Shown here piece by piece: positions 1 through 5,760 of a stretch of 30,721 nucleotides of DNA (position 1 is the stretch's first letter; each line of letters starts with the position of its first letter). Location: the IMG/VR virus record IMGVR_UViG_3300035703_000323, positions 1 through 30,721 of that record. One strand, given 5' to 3'. This DNA comes from a virus. The notes beneath the pieces were generated by a model, which worked only from the letters and a program-made list of their open reading frames with translations, did not search any database and was not told where the DNA came from. The position numbers were made by a program, and so were the translations under genes.

Positions 1-1
1 A

Positions 2-190
2 GTGATACTTGACGTACTTAAAGAAAAATACGATCTGAAGAATGATGCAGCTATTGCAAAAGCACTTGATATTGCTCCACCTATCGTTAGCCGTATCCGT
101 AATGGGAAGTCTAATGTATCAGCAGAGATTATCCTGAAGATTCATGAAACCTTTGGTATGCCAGTAGCGGATATTAAGGCTCTGCTGTGA
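2..190 (+). CDS. Small Cro/CI-like helix-turn-helix protein (5' end at window edge)
   Basis: Sixty-two residues from a GTG at base 2; the true start may lie outside the window, so treat it as possibly partial. The middle reads as a compact helix-turn-helix: AIAKALDIAPPIVSRIRNGK (about residues 18-37) has the 'A..L.I....VS.IR.G' spacing of Cro/CI-type DNA-binding domains. The C-terminus (ILKIHETFGMPVADIKALL) looks like the last helices of that fold. A minimal protein of this type usually acts as a phage transcription regulator. It overlaps the next gene by GTGA. No operator or promoter is visible because the upstream DNA is missing. Fold fairly sure, target unknown. Confidence 0.75.
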   Translation: MILDVLKEKYDLKNDAAIAKALDIAPPIVSRIRNGKSNVSAEIILKIHETFGMPVADIKALL

Positions 191-390
191 AAGTAATATG
201 GTATGTCGTCTGCATTCTGGCGATCTTCTGGGCTGGTGGCGAGATATTCGTCACCAAAGTTCAATCAGCCTATTGGAGAGGTTATCAGGATGGACGTAAA
301 TCTAATATGGTGAGTCCTACAGATGGTCAATGTGCGTCATGGCTAATGCAGACAAATATGAAAGACGCTAAGAGGAGAATATGTAAATGA
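187..390 (+). CDS. Small membrane-anchored protein of unknown function
   Basis: Sixty-seven residues from a GTG that overlaps the previous stop (GTGA), with an AAGG seven bases upstream. Residues about 3-20 (VIWYVVCILAIFWAGGEI) form one hydrophobic segment, either a transmembrane anchor or an uncleaved signal. The rest is polar and carries two cysteines. I do not recognise a family. The layout (N-terminal anchor, short soluble tail) is typical of small phage inner-membrane proteins encoded among early accessory genes. Coupling to both neighbours supports its being real. Confidence 0.6.
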   Translation: MKVIWYVVCILAIFWAGGEIFVTKVQSAYWRGYQDGRKSNMVSPTDGQCASWLMQTNMKDAKRRICK

Positions 391-572
391 AAACGCCAAA
401 GGAACTAGATATTGTCCGTCGGCATGAAATGTTTGATGACACTCCGCTGATAGTCAAAATCTTAGAAGATGGAAAGATGCCAGAGATTGCTAGGCACGTT
501 CATAAAATGCACATATACCAGAAACACTTAATCGCAGAAGTTCGTAAGCTACGAAGGGAATTGAAGAAATGA
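387..572 (+). CDS. Small basic hypothetical protein
   Basis: Sixty-one residues starting at an ATG with AGGAG about nine bases upstream, overlapping the preceding gene by four bases. It is charged and probably all helical, ending in a strongly basic stretch (LIAEVRKLRRELKK) that could pair as a short coiled coil or bind nucleic acid. No known domain was recognised. It belongs to the coupled early run and overlaps the MazG-like gene by ATGA. Confidence 0.55.
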   Translation: MKTPKELDIVRRHEMFDDTPLIVKILEDGKMPEIARHVHKMHIYQKHLIAEVRKLRRELKK

Positions 573-880
573 GTTGGAATATGACTGAAATGGACGTAAT
601 CCGCTGGTCTGAAGCTAGAGGGATTATCCAGAACTCAACGAGTGAAGCCCAACTAAGGAAGGCTTATGAGGAAATGGATGAGCTACGTGAAGCAATTGCC
701 ACCAGAGACAAAGCAGGAATTATTGATGGACTTGGCGATGTTCTTGTATGTCTTATTAATGTTGCTGCTATTGAAGACCTTGATCTAACTCAGTGCTTAG
801 AGTCTGCTTATCAAGAGATTAAGGATAGAAAGGGCACATTACTTCCTAACGGTATTTTTCAAAAGGAAACAAATGGCTAG
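569..880 (+). CDS. MazG-like nucleoside triphosphate pyrophosphohydrolase
   Basis: A 103-residue, all-helical protein with the two acidic signatures of the MazG/dUTPase-2 superfamily: KAYEEMDELREAI (about residues 31-43, an ExxE helix) and IIDGLGDVLVCLINVA (about 51-66, the second metal-binding helix, with D53 and D57). Known members hydrolyse non-canonical or regulatory NTPs to NMP plus pyrophosphate using Mg2+. Phage copies are thought to adjust host nucleotide pools. The usual glutamate of the second ExxD is glycine here (G54), with D53 possibly replacing it, so the metal site is slightly unusual. The ATG overlaps the previous stop as ATGA. Family call good; substrate unknown. Confidence 0.8.
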   Translation: MSWNMTEMDVIRWSEARGIIQNSTSEAQLRKAYEEMDELREAIATRDKAGIIDGLGDVLVCLINVAAIEDLDLTQCLESAYQEIKDRKGTLLPNGIFQKETNG

Positions 881-1130
881 ACCTAGAAAAAACCCAGACG
901 ATCCTAAATGGAATACTTGCAATAGATGCGGAAAAGTTAATCCATCAGAAATTCATACATGTACGCCTATTGAAACTCAAGAATCAAAAGATCAATTGAC
1001 TGACGTTAAGTTAGTTCTCTATGCTGTGTCTTTAGCAGGTGTAATAGCGCAAGGTAAAGCAATGAGCCATGACCAAGTTGCTAGAAGTGCAATGGAATAT
1101 GCAGAGGCAGCGTTAAAAATATGGAAATGA
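873..1130 (+). CDS. Small protein with N-terminal zinc-ribbon-like motif
   Basis: Eighty-five residues from an ATG with AAAGGAA upstream, overlapping the MazG-like gene by eight bases. A basic N-terminus (MARPRKNPDDPKW) leads into CNRCGKVNPSEIHTC (about residues 16-30). It carries three cysteines plus a histidine, spaced as a CxxC...HxC zinc knuckle. The rest is helical and ends EYAEAALKIWK. The basic tail plus zinc site suggests nucleic-acid or protein binding, but no family is recognised. Confidence 0.6.
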   Translation: MARPRKNPDDPKWNTCNRCGKVNPSEIHTCTPIETQESKDQLTDVKLVLYAVSLAGVIAQGKAMSHDQVARSAMEYAEAALKIWK

Positions 1131-1417
1131 TAAAACAACCAGAAGCCCTGCGGCTGGCTGCCGTTTTGGATGCACCGGAAGAACACTATCCCGGAAATTT
1201 TGATACGCCTCAAAGGGCGAACGCGATGTTACTTTGTTTGGCACAGGAAGCCGCCGACGAGCTACGGCGCTTGCATGAGGTGAATGCTGAGTTGTTGGAG
1301 GCGTTGCAGTTTGCATTAGATGTGTTGGCGTCGCAAGATGAAATAGATCAAGTTTTAGGTGCCGCAATAGTTACAGCGGAATCCGCCATCGCCAAAGCTA
1401 CAGGAGAACAGCAATGA
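1121..1417 (+). CDS. Hypothetical phage accessory protein with helical C-terminal half
   Basis: Ninety-eight residues. The ATG at 1121 has a GAGG 13 bases upstream; a second in-frame ATG at 1127 overlaps the previous stop as ATGA and could serve instead. The sequence is leucine/alanine-rich and helical (ELRRLHEVNAELLEALQFA), ending in AESAIAKATGEQQ. This layout is common in small accessory proteins of betaproteobacterial phages. From about 1131 the DNA is visibly richer in GC than the preceding genes, suggesting that this gene and the next belong to a separately acquired module. Function unknown. Confidence 0.6.
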   Translation: MEMIKQPEALRLAAVLDAPEEHYPGNFDTPQRANAMLLCLAQEAADELRRLHEVNAELLEALQFALDVLASQDEIDQVLGAAIVTAESAIAKATGEQQ

Positions 1418-1566
1418 TTGATAACTTTATGGCAGCAATCCTTGTTTTCTTTTTAGGCGGTTTGGCTGGCTGGCTATTTGCTCACCAAGAAATATCAACT
1501 GAATGTCATCGGCAGGGTGGTTTCTACGTTGGCAATAAAGACTTTAAATGCGAGGTGAAGCCATGA
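1414..1566 (+). CDS. 50-residue membrane protein
   Basis: Short gene opening with ATGA over the previous stop and closing with ATGA into the next gene. Residues about 5-23 (FMAAILVFFLGGLAGWLFA) form one transmembrane helix, followed by a short soluble tail with two cysteines (C31 and C46) that might pair if exported. Size and design recall small phage membrane or spanin-like proteins, but there is no lipobox and it lies far from the lysis genes, so I give no function. The double coupling is the main support. Confidence 0.6.
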   Translation: MIDNFMAAILVFFLGGLAGWLFAHQEISTECHRQGGFYVGNKDFKCEVKP

Positions 1567-2270
1567 CAATCACACTAACACGCGAGGAAGCGCAGCAGGT
1601 GCTAGATGCGTTGGAAACGCTGGCTAAATACGAGCATCCTGAACACAAGATCCAAATAAGAAAACAAAAAAATGGAGGTCATATAGTGACCGTATATCCG
1701 CACAAACTTGCTACGAATGGCGCAGAAATACTAAGCGCCAGACTAAGCGCACCTGAACCGGAGCCGGTGGCGAAGTTGTTTGGAACCCTTCCAGTGTATG
1801 AAACAAAACAAGACGGAATCTTGACTGTCAACGCCCCACCACAGCGCGTTTATTGCTCATGCGGTGACGGTATCGTGCCTGACGATGGGGCATTGTGCGG
1901 TACGTGCGTGAGCTTGAAGGACGCGGTGAAGCAAGAGCCGGTGGCGTGGGTTGAAAACCTGACTGATGCGCAGCCTCATGCCGTGACTGACCTAAAGTAT
2001 TGCAGCGTGGCGCAGCATGAGCGTGGGGAGCATTTGAAATACATTCCGCTGTATGCAGACCCAACGCCATGTCAAACCTGTGTATCGCTTGCGAGAGCAG
2101 TAATGATGGATCAAACATCGCACGACACCACTCCACCACAGCGCAAAGAATGGCAGGGGCTGACGGATGAGGAAAGAAATGAACTTTTCTTTAAGTCGAT
2201 TGATAACGAATGGACTGACCCTTTTTTGATGAAGCAAGTTGAAGCAAAGCTACGGGAGAAGAACACATGA
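1563..2270 (+). CDS. Cysteine-rich phage accessory protein (EPVAW-type)
   Basis: Counted from the ATG at 1563, which has GAGGTGAAG just upstream and overlaps the preceding stop; 235 residues. An upstream GTG-type start at 1548 is less likely. The N-terminus is a short helix (TREEAQQVLDALETLAKY). The middle holds a CxC plus CxxC cluster and a duplicated motif, CGTCVSLKDAV and CQTCVSLARAV, that could bind zinc. It also has the EPVAWV ... YIPLYADP pattern seen in many phage accessory proteins, and the C-terminal WQGLTDEERNELFF helix that often follows it. No enzymatic signature. The function of such proteins is unknown. Confidence 0.65.
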   Translation: MTITLTREEAQQVLDALETLAKYEHPEHKIQIRKQKNGGHIVTVYPHKLATNGAEILSARLSAPEPEPVAKLFGTLPVYETKQDGILTVNAPPQRVYCSCGDGIVPDDGALCGTCVSLKDAVKQEPVAWVENLTDAQPHAVTDLKYCSVAQHERGEHLKYIPLYADPTPCQTCVSLARAVMMDQTSHDTTPPQRKEWQGLTDEERNELFFKSIDNEWTDPFLMKQVEAKLREKNT

Positions 2271-2416
2271 CTTGGCAACAACAAAAAGCTAGAAAAGAAC
2301 GCCTAGAGAAAGTCAAACAGAACAGCCGTAATCTACATGACTTATTCTTTAAAAAGCCGCCAGTATCCTATCGTAAAGAGCCTTCCGAGCCTCGTAGCCA
2401 ATCAACCCGCCGTTAA
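2267..2416 (+). CDS. Small basic protein overlapping the convergent endolysin gene
   Basis: Forty-nine residues from an ATG that overlaps the previous stop (ATGA) and has GGGAGAAG about five bases upstream. The product is very basic and low in hydrophobics (MTWQQQKARKERLEKVKQ..., ending SQSTRR). Its last 68 bases run antisense through the 3' end of the endolysin gene at 2349-2996. The ribosome site and coupling favour expression; the tail-to-tail overlap is a reason for caution. Function unknown. Confidence 0.45.
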   Translation: MTWQQQKARKERLEKVKQNSRNLHDLFFKKPPVSYRKEPSEPRSQSTRR

Positions 2417-2996
2417 TCTTTTTTGTCATCCCTTTAATATCATCAGCATCAGCCAAAGGTGACAAATTATTAACTTTCCAGAACCATCCAGCAGATCGAG
2501 CAGCATTCATAGGCTCTAGGAGTAGATCAGGATTCGTCACAAGGTCTATCCCTAGAGCATCTCCGCATCGTTTGTAATTATCCTTGCCTGTAAGCTGTTT
2601 TAAGCCTCTACCCCTATATTTCCATCCATCTCCAGTTTGAGGCGCTCCATTGCCCATTCTGGACGAATAAACCATATTAGCAATGAGTTCTGGCTTCTTC
2701 TCGATAGACAAAGCCACCTTAGTAGGGATTAAAGCCCCTTTAGCGTCCTTCTTAGGCTTCTTTCCTTCCATCTCAGCGAATCTATTAGGCCAGCAAGCAG
2801 CAAGCGTAGCAGCCCTATAATTCAGGTTCTCCGTCAGCATCGTATAACCACCAGACTCATGAGAAGTCTGAGCTAAAAAAGCAGCTATACGTTTCTTATT
2901 GTTAATCTCAAACTCAGCACAAGTATCAATAATCGGCTGTAACCATTTCTCATGATCTTTAACCTTAGCCGCTGCTAGAAGATGATTACTTACCAT
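2349..2996 (-). CDS. Endolysin, glycoside hydrolase family 19 (chitinase/lysozyme fold)
   Basis: A 215-residue single-domain lysin that cleaves the peptidoglycan glycan strand. GH19 marks are clear: AQTSHESGGY (catalytic acid E47), LTENLNYR (second glutamate E56), YRGRGLKQLTGKDNY (residues 127-141, substrate groove), the WFWKVNNL region near 171 and TKKINGG (191-197). There is no signal peptide, so release depends on the holin-like protein encoded just upstream, whose frame it overlaps by 11 bases. Length matches phage GH19 endolysins without a separate binding domain. It is the last gene of the right-to-left late array and converges with the early cluster. Confidence 0.92.
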   Translation of the reverse strand: MVSNHLLAAAKVKDHEKWLQPIIDTCAEFEINNKKRIAAFLAQTSHESGGYTMLTENLNYRAATLAACWPNRFAEMEGKKPKKDAKGALIPTKVALSIEKKPELIANMVYSSRMGNGAPQTGDGWKYRGRGLKQLTGKDNYKRCGDALGIDLVTNPDLLLEPMNAARSAGWFWKVNNLSPLADADDIKGMTKKINGGLIGYEARKALYDRILAAF

Positions 2997-3489
2997 CGTT
3001 CATATCCTTCATCTGCTTATTCGTTTCTTCCTGAGCCTTATTTGAGGAACCATACCAGAAACGTATCAAACTATTAACAGCAGTACCAATCAGGAAACCT
3101 AGAATAATGTTAATAAAGTCTCTATTCTTATTCTCAATAGGCGCAAAAGATACCGCAAAGAAATAGATAAATGACGTAATGGTAATGAACCATCCATAGA
3201 AATAAACGTGTCTGCGAACTACTGGATCGTTAGAGTTCATAGCCGCCATCTGCATATCTGTAGCTCGTTGAGTGGACTTCTCATCAAGCTCTGCCATAAA
3301 CTCAGCATGACGATTAGCTTCTTCTTGTAACTTAGCGTTATATTCTGGAGTTGCTTCACCTTCAGGCTTTAACTCCATTCCAAGTTTGTCCTGAACAGCG
3401 TCAATGCCCTTCTCAATAACCTGATCTGCAACCTTGTGCATTCCATTATTAATCAGGTTAGATACAATTCCAGCAACGATAGGTAACAT
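2986..3489 (-). CDS. Holin-like protein (3TM holin family pattern)
   Basis: A 167-residue protein. The N-terminal 95 residues are amphipathic and charged. Two strong membrane segments follow, around residues 95-116 (VYFYGWFITITSFIYFFAVSF) and 126-145 (IILGFLIGTAVNSLIRFWYG), and then a polar tail rich in K, Q and E. The RFWYGSS ending of the second helix is typical of the proteobacterial '3TM holin' group that releases endolysin or gene-transfer particles. It sits directly before the GH19 endolysin and starts by TAATG coupling to the gene before it. Holin assignment rests on fold plus neighbour. Confidence 0.75.
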   Translation of the reverse strand: MLPIVAGIVSNLINNGMHKVADQVIEKGIDAVQDKLGMELKPEGEATPEYNAKLQEEANRHAEFMAELDEKSTQRATDMQMAAMNSNDPVVRRHVYFYGWFITITSFIYFFAVSFAPIENKNRDFINIILGFLIGTAVNSLIRFWYGSSNKAQEETNKQMKDMNDGK

Positions 3490-3773
3490 TATTCCCCCGA
3501 TAAAATCTTAGCCCTAAGTTCACGCATTTTCTTTATTTCTTCTACCGCAATAACCGTTGCATTGTGCATATCTAAATAAGCCATTCCTAATAAAGGAATT
3601 GCCAGAACAAACGTCAGAGCCATTATTCCAAGACATATAACGACAACAACTGATACGTCTGACTCGTTCTTATTAGAATTAGAATTCCCCACATCCACGC
3701 TACTACGAACAGGACTGCTCCAATCCATGTTGCCAGAGCCTTTGCCCTTTGAATTGCTTTGTCTCGTCGCCAT
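3489..3773 (-). CDS. Small single-pass membrane protein in the lysis cassette
   Basis: Ninety-four residues from the ATG at 3773. An internal ATG at 3728 (MDWSSPVRSS...) is an equally plausible start, and neither has a strong ribosome site. A polar, serine-rich N-terminus is followed by one hydrophobic helix (about residues 41-66, VVVVICLGIMALTFVLAIPL) and a short charged helix ending EEIKKMRELRAKILSGE. It overlaps the preceding gene by 151 bases in another frame (106 if the later start is used). The stop couples to the holin gene as TAATG. It could be a spanin-like or antiholin-like partner, but no diagnostic feature is present. Confidence 0.6.
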   Translation of the reverse strand: MATRQSNSKGKGSGNMDWSSPVRSSVDVGNSNSNKNESDVSVVVVICLGIMALTFVLAIPLLGMAYLDMHNATVIAVEEIKKMRELRAKILSGE

Positions 3774-4327
3774 TGGATTATTTGATTCTTTCTTAATTCT
3801 TCAGCTAAAGCTTCGTTCTGTTCTTCAACAATCTGCATCCACATCTTTTCCCACCGAGTATATACATTTGATAACTCTGGAGGGGTGTTATAGACCATTT
3901 CCTCACGAACAGTAGCAAGCATAGAATCTAGCTGCGTCCTGATCTGAATCCGTCTTAATGCCCGTCTAGCTAAAGATTCATCGCCTTTATAGACTTTCTT
4001 GGCGTTAGCTTCTTCCTCGATAAACGCCTTACAAAGCCTGTCATACTCATCTATAAACGTCCCTAGATGATCCCAGATACTGTTTAAAGCATCTTGTGGA
4101 TGAGTTTCAGCTACCTTTTTTACCCGTTTAACTTCTTCGTTATACTGTTTAGTCTGCTCTGGACTAGGACTTACTATCTTGTGATATTGGTCTTTTAAAT
4201 CTTTTAAGACTCCTGATACATCACCTGCTGTACTCTTTATTTCTTTATATAAAGCAACGCCACGCTTGCACAGGTCTATGGCAGTCGTAGCGGCCTTAAA
4301 CGCAGCAGCAATGGTGATAGGGTCAAT
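3623..4327 (-). CDS. Tail-anchored helical protein, apparently started at ATT
   Basis: The frame is open for 234 codons, from immediately after the upstream gene's TAA (4331-4333) to 3623, and has no ATG, GTG or TTG near its beginning. The codon AAT/ATT at 4325-4327 lies six bases after AAGGGG and gives the N-terminus (M)DPITIAAAFKAATTAIDL. That start resembles many phage proteins opening MDP(I/V)TIA. The first in-frame ATG (3922) would discard 135 codons that look coding. The body is helical and charged, with coiled-coil-like stretches (KRVKKVAETHPQDAL, NEALAEELRKNQ). One transmembrane helix lies near the C-terminus (IGAVLFVVAWMWGILILI). The role is probably lysis- or membrane-related, judged only from position. 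Confidence 0.7.
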   Translation of the reverse strand: MDPITIAAAFKAATTAIDLCKRGVALYKEIKSTAGDVSGVLKDLKDQYHKIVSPSPEQTKQYNEEVKRVKKVAETHPQDALNSIWDHLGTFIDEYDRLCKAFIEEEANAKKVYKGDESLARRALRRIQIRTQLDSMLATVREEMVYNTPPELSNVYTRWEKMWMQIVEEQNEALAEELRKNQIIQWRRDKAIQRAKALATWIGAVLFVVAWMWGILILIRTSQTYQLLSLYVLE

Positions 4328-4339
4328 TTTTTACCCCTT
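4325..4339 (-). promoter_or_regulatory. Shine-Dalgarno AAGGGG with ATT start codon
   Basis: On the - strand the bases AAGGGG (4334-4339) lie six nucleotides before ATT (4325-4327). The SD overlaps the last codons of the upstream gene, as usual for coupled genes here. The TTG that overlaps the ATT in another frame meets a stop after 16 codons, so it does not explain the ribosome site. AUU starts are rare but known (infC). Confidence 0.55.
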
Positions 4340-4699
4340 GATATGCCCGTTACCACCTAACCATAAAAGCAAACCAAGGGAGCCAACGCCAATAATCCAG
4401 AATATCTTCTTGACTACTGACCGGCCTACTTCTTCATAGATCTTCTTAAAAGCAACCTCAGCAGCCTTTTCTGCTATGTGGTTGATTTGCTCATCGGTAA
4501 GTTCTATCTTTTCCACTTTTTGCTCCCATACTGGAGGCTGATATTCAGCTATTTTCCCAAATTCGCCAGCAACTGCTTTATTAAATAATTCTCTACCGTA
4601 AGATTCAGGATCATCAGCCCTAGCAGTAAATGGCATCTTTTGACCGTTAATTGTTACGGTCATGTCTATGCTAGTGTGATCCGAGTTTGCCCAACGCAT
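4331..4699 (-). CDS. Tail-anchored hypothetical protein
   Basis: A 122-residue protein starting by TAATG overlap with the tail-fibre gene. The first half looks like a small beta domain (SIDMTVTINGQKMPFTARADD). A helical, charged middle (VEKIELTDEQINHIAEKAAEVA) follows, and one C-terminal membrane segment lies around residues 98-117 (KIFWIIGVGSLGLLLWLGG), with only a few residues behind it. This suggests a protein held in the inner membrane by its tail. It sits between the fibre gene and the lysis cassette. I do not recognise the family. Confidence 0.6.
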   Translation of the reverse strand: MRWANSDHTSIDMTVTINGQKMPFTARADDPESYGRELFNKAVAGEFGKIAEYQPPVWEQKVEKIELTDEQINHIAEKAAEVAFKKIYEEVGRSVVKKIFWIIGVGSLGLLLWLGGNGHIKG

Positions 4700-5760
4700 T
4701 AGCTAATCCGAAGGAAAAGCGTCAACTTATATGGGTTACTTGCATTTGCACTTTCTCCCATTGCTCTCCATGTTCCAGATAATGTATTTGCGCCACGAGT
4801 ATAAAAAGCACTAACGCCAGCGGCATTACCAATAGCAGCAGTTGCATGGCCGCCAGTAGGATAAATAGATGAGCCAGCGTATGTATCACCAGCAGTTACA
4901 GAACTTGTAGCAATGTAACCATATACATAAGTACCTACAGCACCATACGATAGCGCAGCAATCTTAGCTCCAACATCAACCGTTACAGCACCGGTAGAAC
5001 CATCTACAGACGTTACGCCTGTATTAGTAATCGTCGGATTACCTGACACACCATTGCCGTTAGTTACAGAGATACCAGTACCAGCAGTAATCGTTCTAGC
5101 TGTAGAAGTATTTAAAGCAGTGCGAACTACAACACCATTAGCACCTGGGTCAGTAAATCCAGCAGGAATAGCATCTACAGCAGTTTTAACATACGCAGTA
5201 GTGGCAATCTTAGTAGAGTTATCGCCAGCCGTTTGAGTTGGAGCAGTTGGCGCTCCTGTTAATGCAGGAGAAGCACTCAAGACTACGCTACCAGTGCCAG
5301 TTGAAGTCGTTGTTCCAGTACCGCCATTTGCAACAGGCAAGGTTCCAGAAACAGCAGACGCCAAAGCAACCTTACCCCATGATGGAGTAGTGTTTCCTGA
5401 TAGCAAAACGCTATTTGTAGTTGCTGCCGTTGCAAGTTTTGCTAGAGTATTTGTTGCACTAGCATATAAAATATCGCCAGCAGCAAAATTTGATATACCA
5501 GTGCCACCATTAGTCGCACCCAAAGGAGTGCTCATAGATACTGTGCTAGAAAATACAGCAGCACCAGAGCAGGTAAATGCGCCACCTACAGTAAAACCAT
5601 CGGAATCAGCACCAGTCTGCATATCCCTGACCTGAGCCATAAGCTCACGGATTGCATTATTGATACCACTAGGAGCGCAGCCTTCAGCAATGTTAATACC
5701 GCCAATATCGGTATTGTTTGACGCTGTTGCACTCCATTCAGATACTTTGTTCTTTGGCAT
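4699..5760 (-). CDS. Tail fibre / receptor-binding-type protein
   Basis: A 353-residue fibre-like protein. The N-terminal 50 residues (KVSEWSATASNNTDIGGINIAEG, then INNAIRELMAQVRDM) are a virion-attachment module found at the head of many podophage fibres. The rest is low in charge and rich in G, T, S, A and N, with repeats such as GATNGGTG and VANGGTGTTT, typical of extended beta fibre shafts. TKIATTAYVKTAVDA (about 184-198) is a motif shared by many fibres. The C-terminal 70 residues may form the distal tip. The position after the ejection proteins fits a second adhesin besides the 16301-17932 protein. Receptor unknown. Confidence 0.78.
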   Translation of the reverse strand: MPKNKVSEWSATASNNTDIGGINIAEGCAPSGINNAIRELMAQVRDMQTGADSDGFTVGGAFTCSGAAVFSSTVSMSTPLGATNGGTGISNFAAGDILYASATNTLAKLATAATTNSVLLSGNTTPSWGKVALASAVSGTLPVANGGTGTTTSTGTGSVVLSASPALTGAPTAPTQTAGDNSTKIATTAYVKTAVDAIPAGFTDPGANGVVVRTALNTSTARTITAGTGISVTNGNGVSGNPTITNTGVTSVDGSTGAVTVDVGAKIAALSYGAVGTYVYGYIATSSVTAGDTYAGSSIYPTGGHATAAIGNAAGVSAFYTRGANTLSGTWRAMGESANASNPYKLTLFLRIS

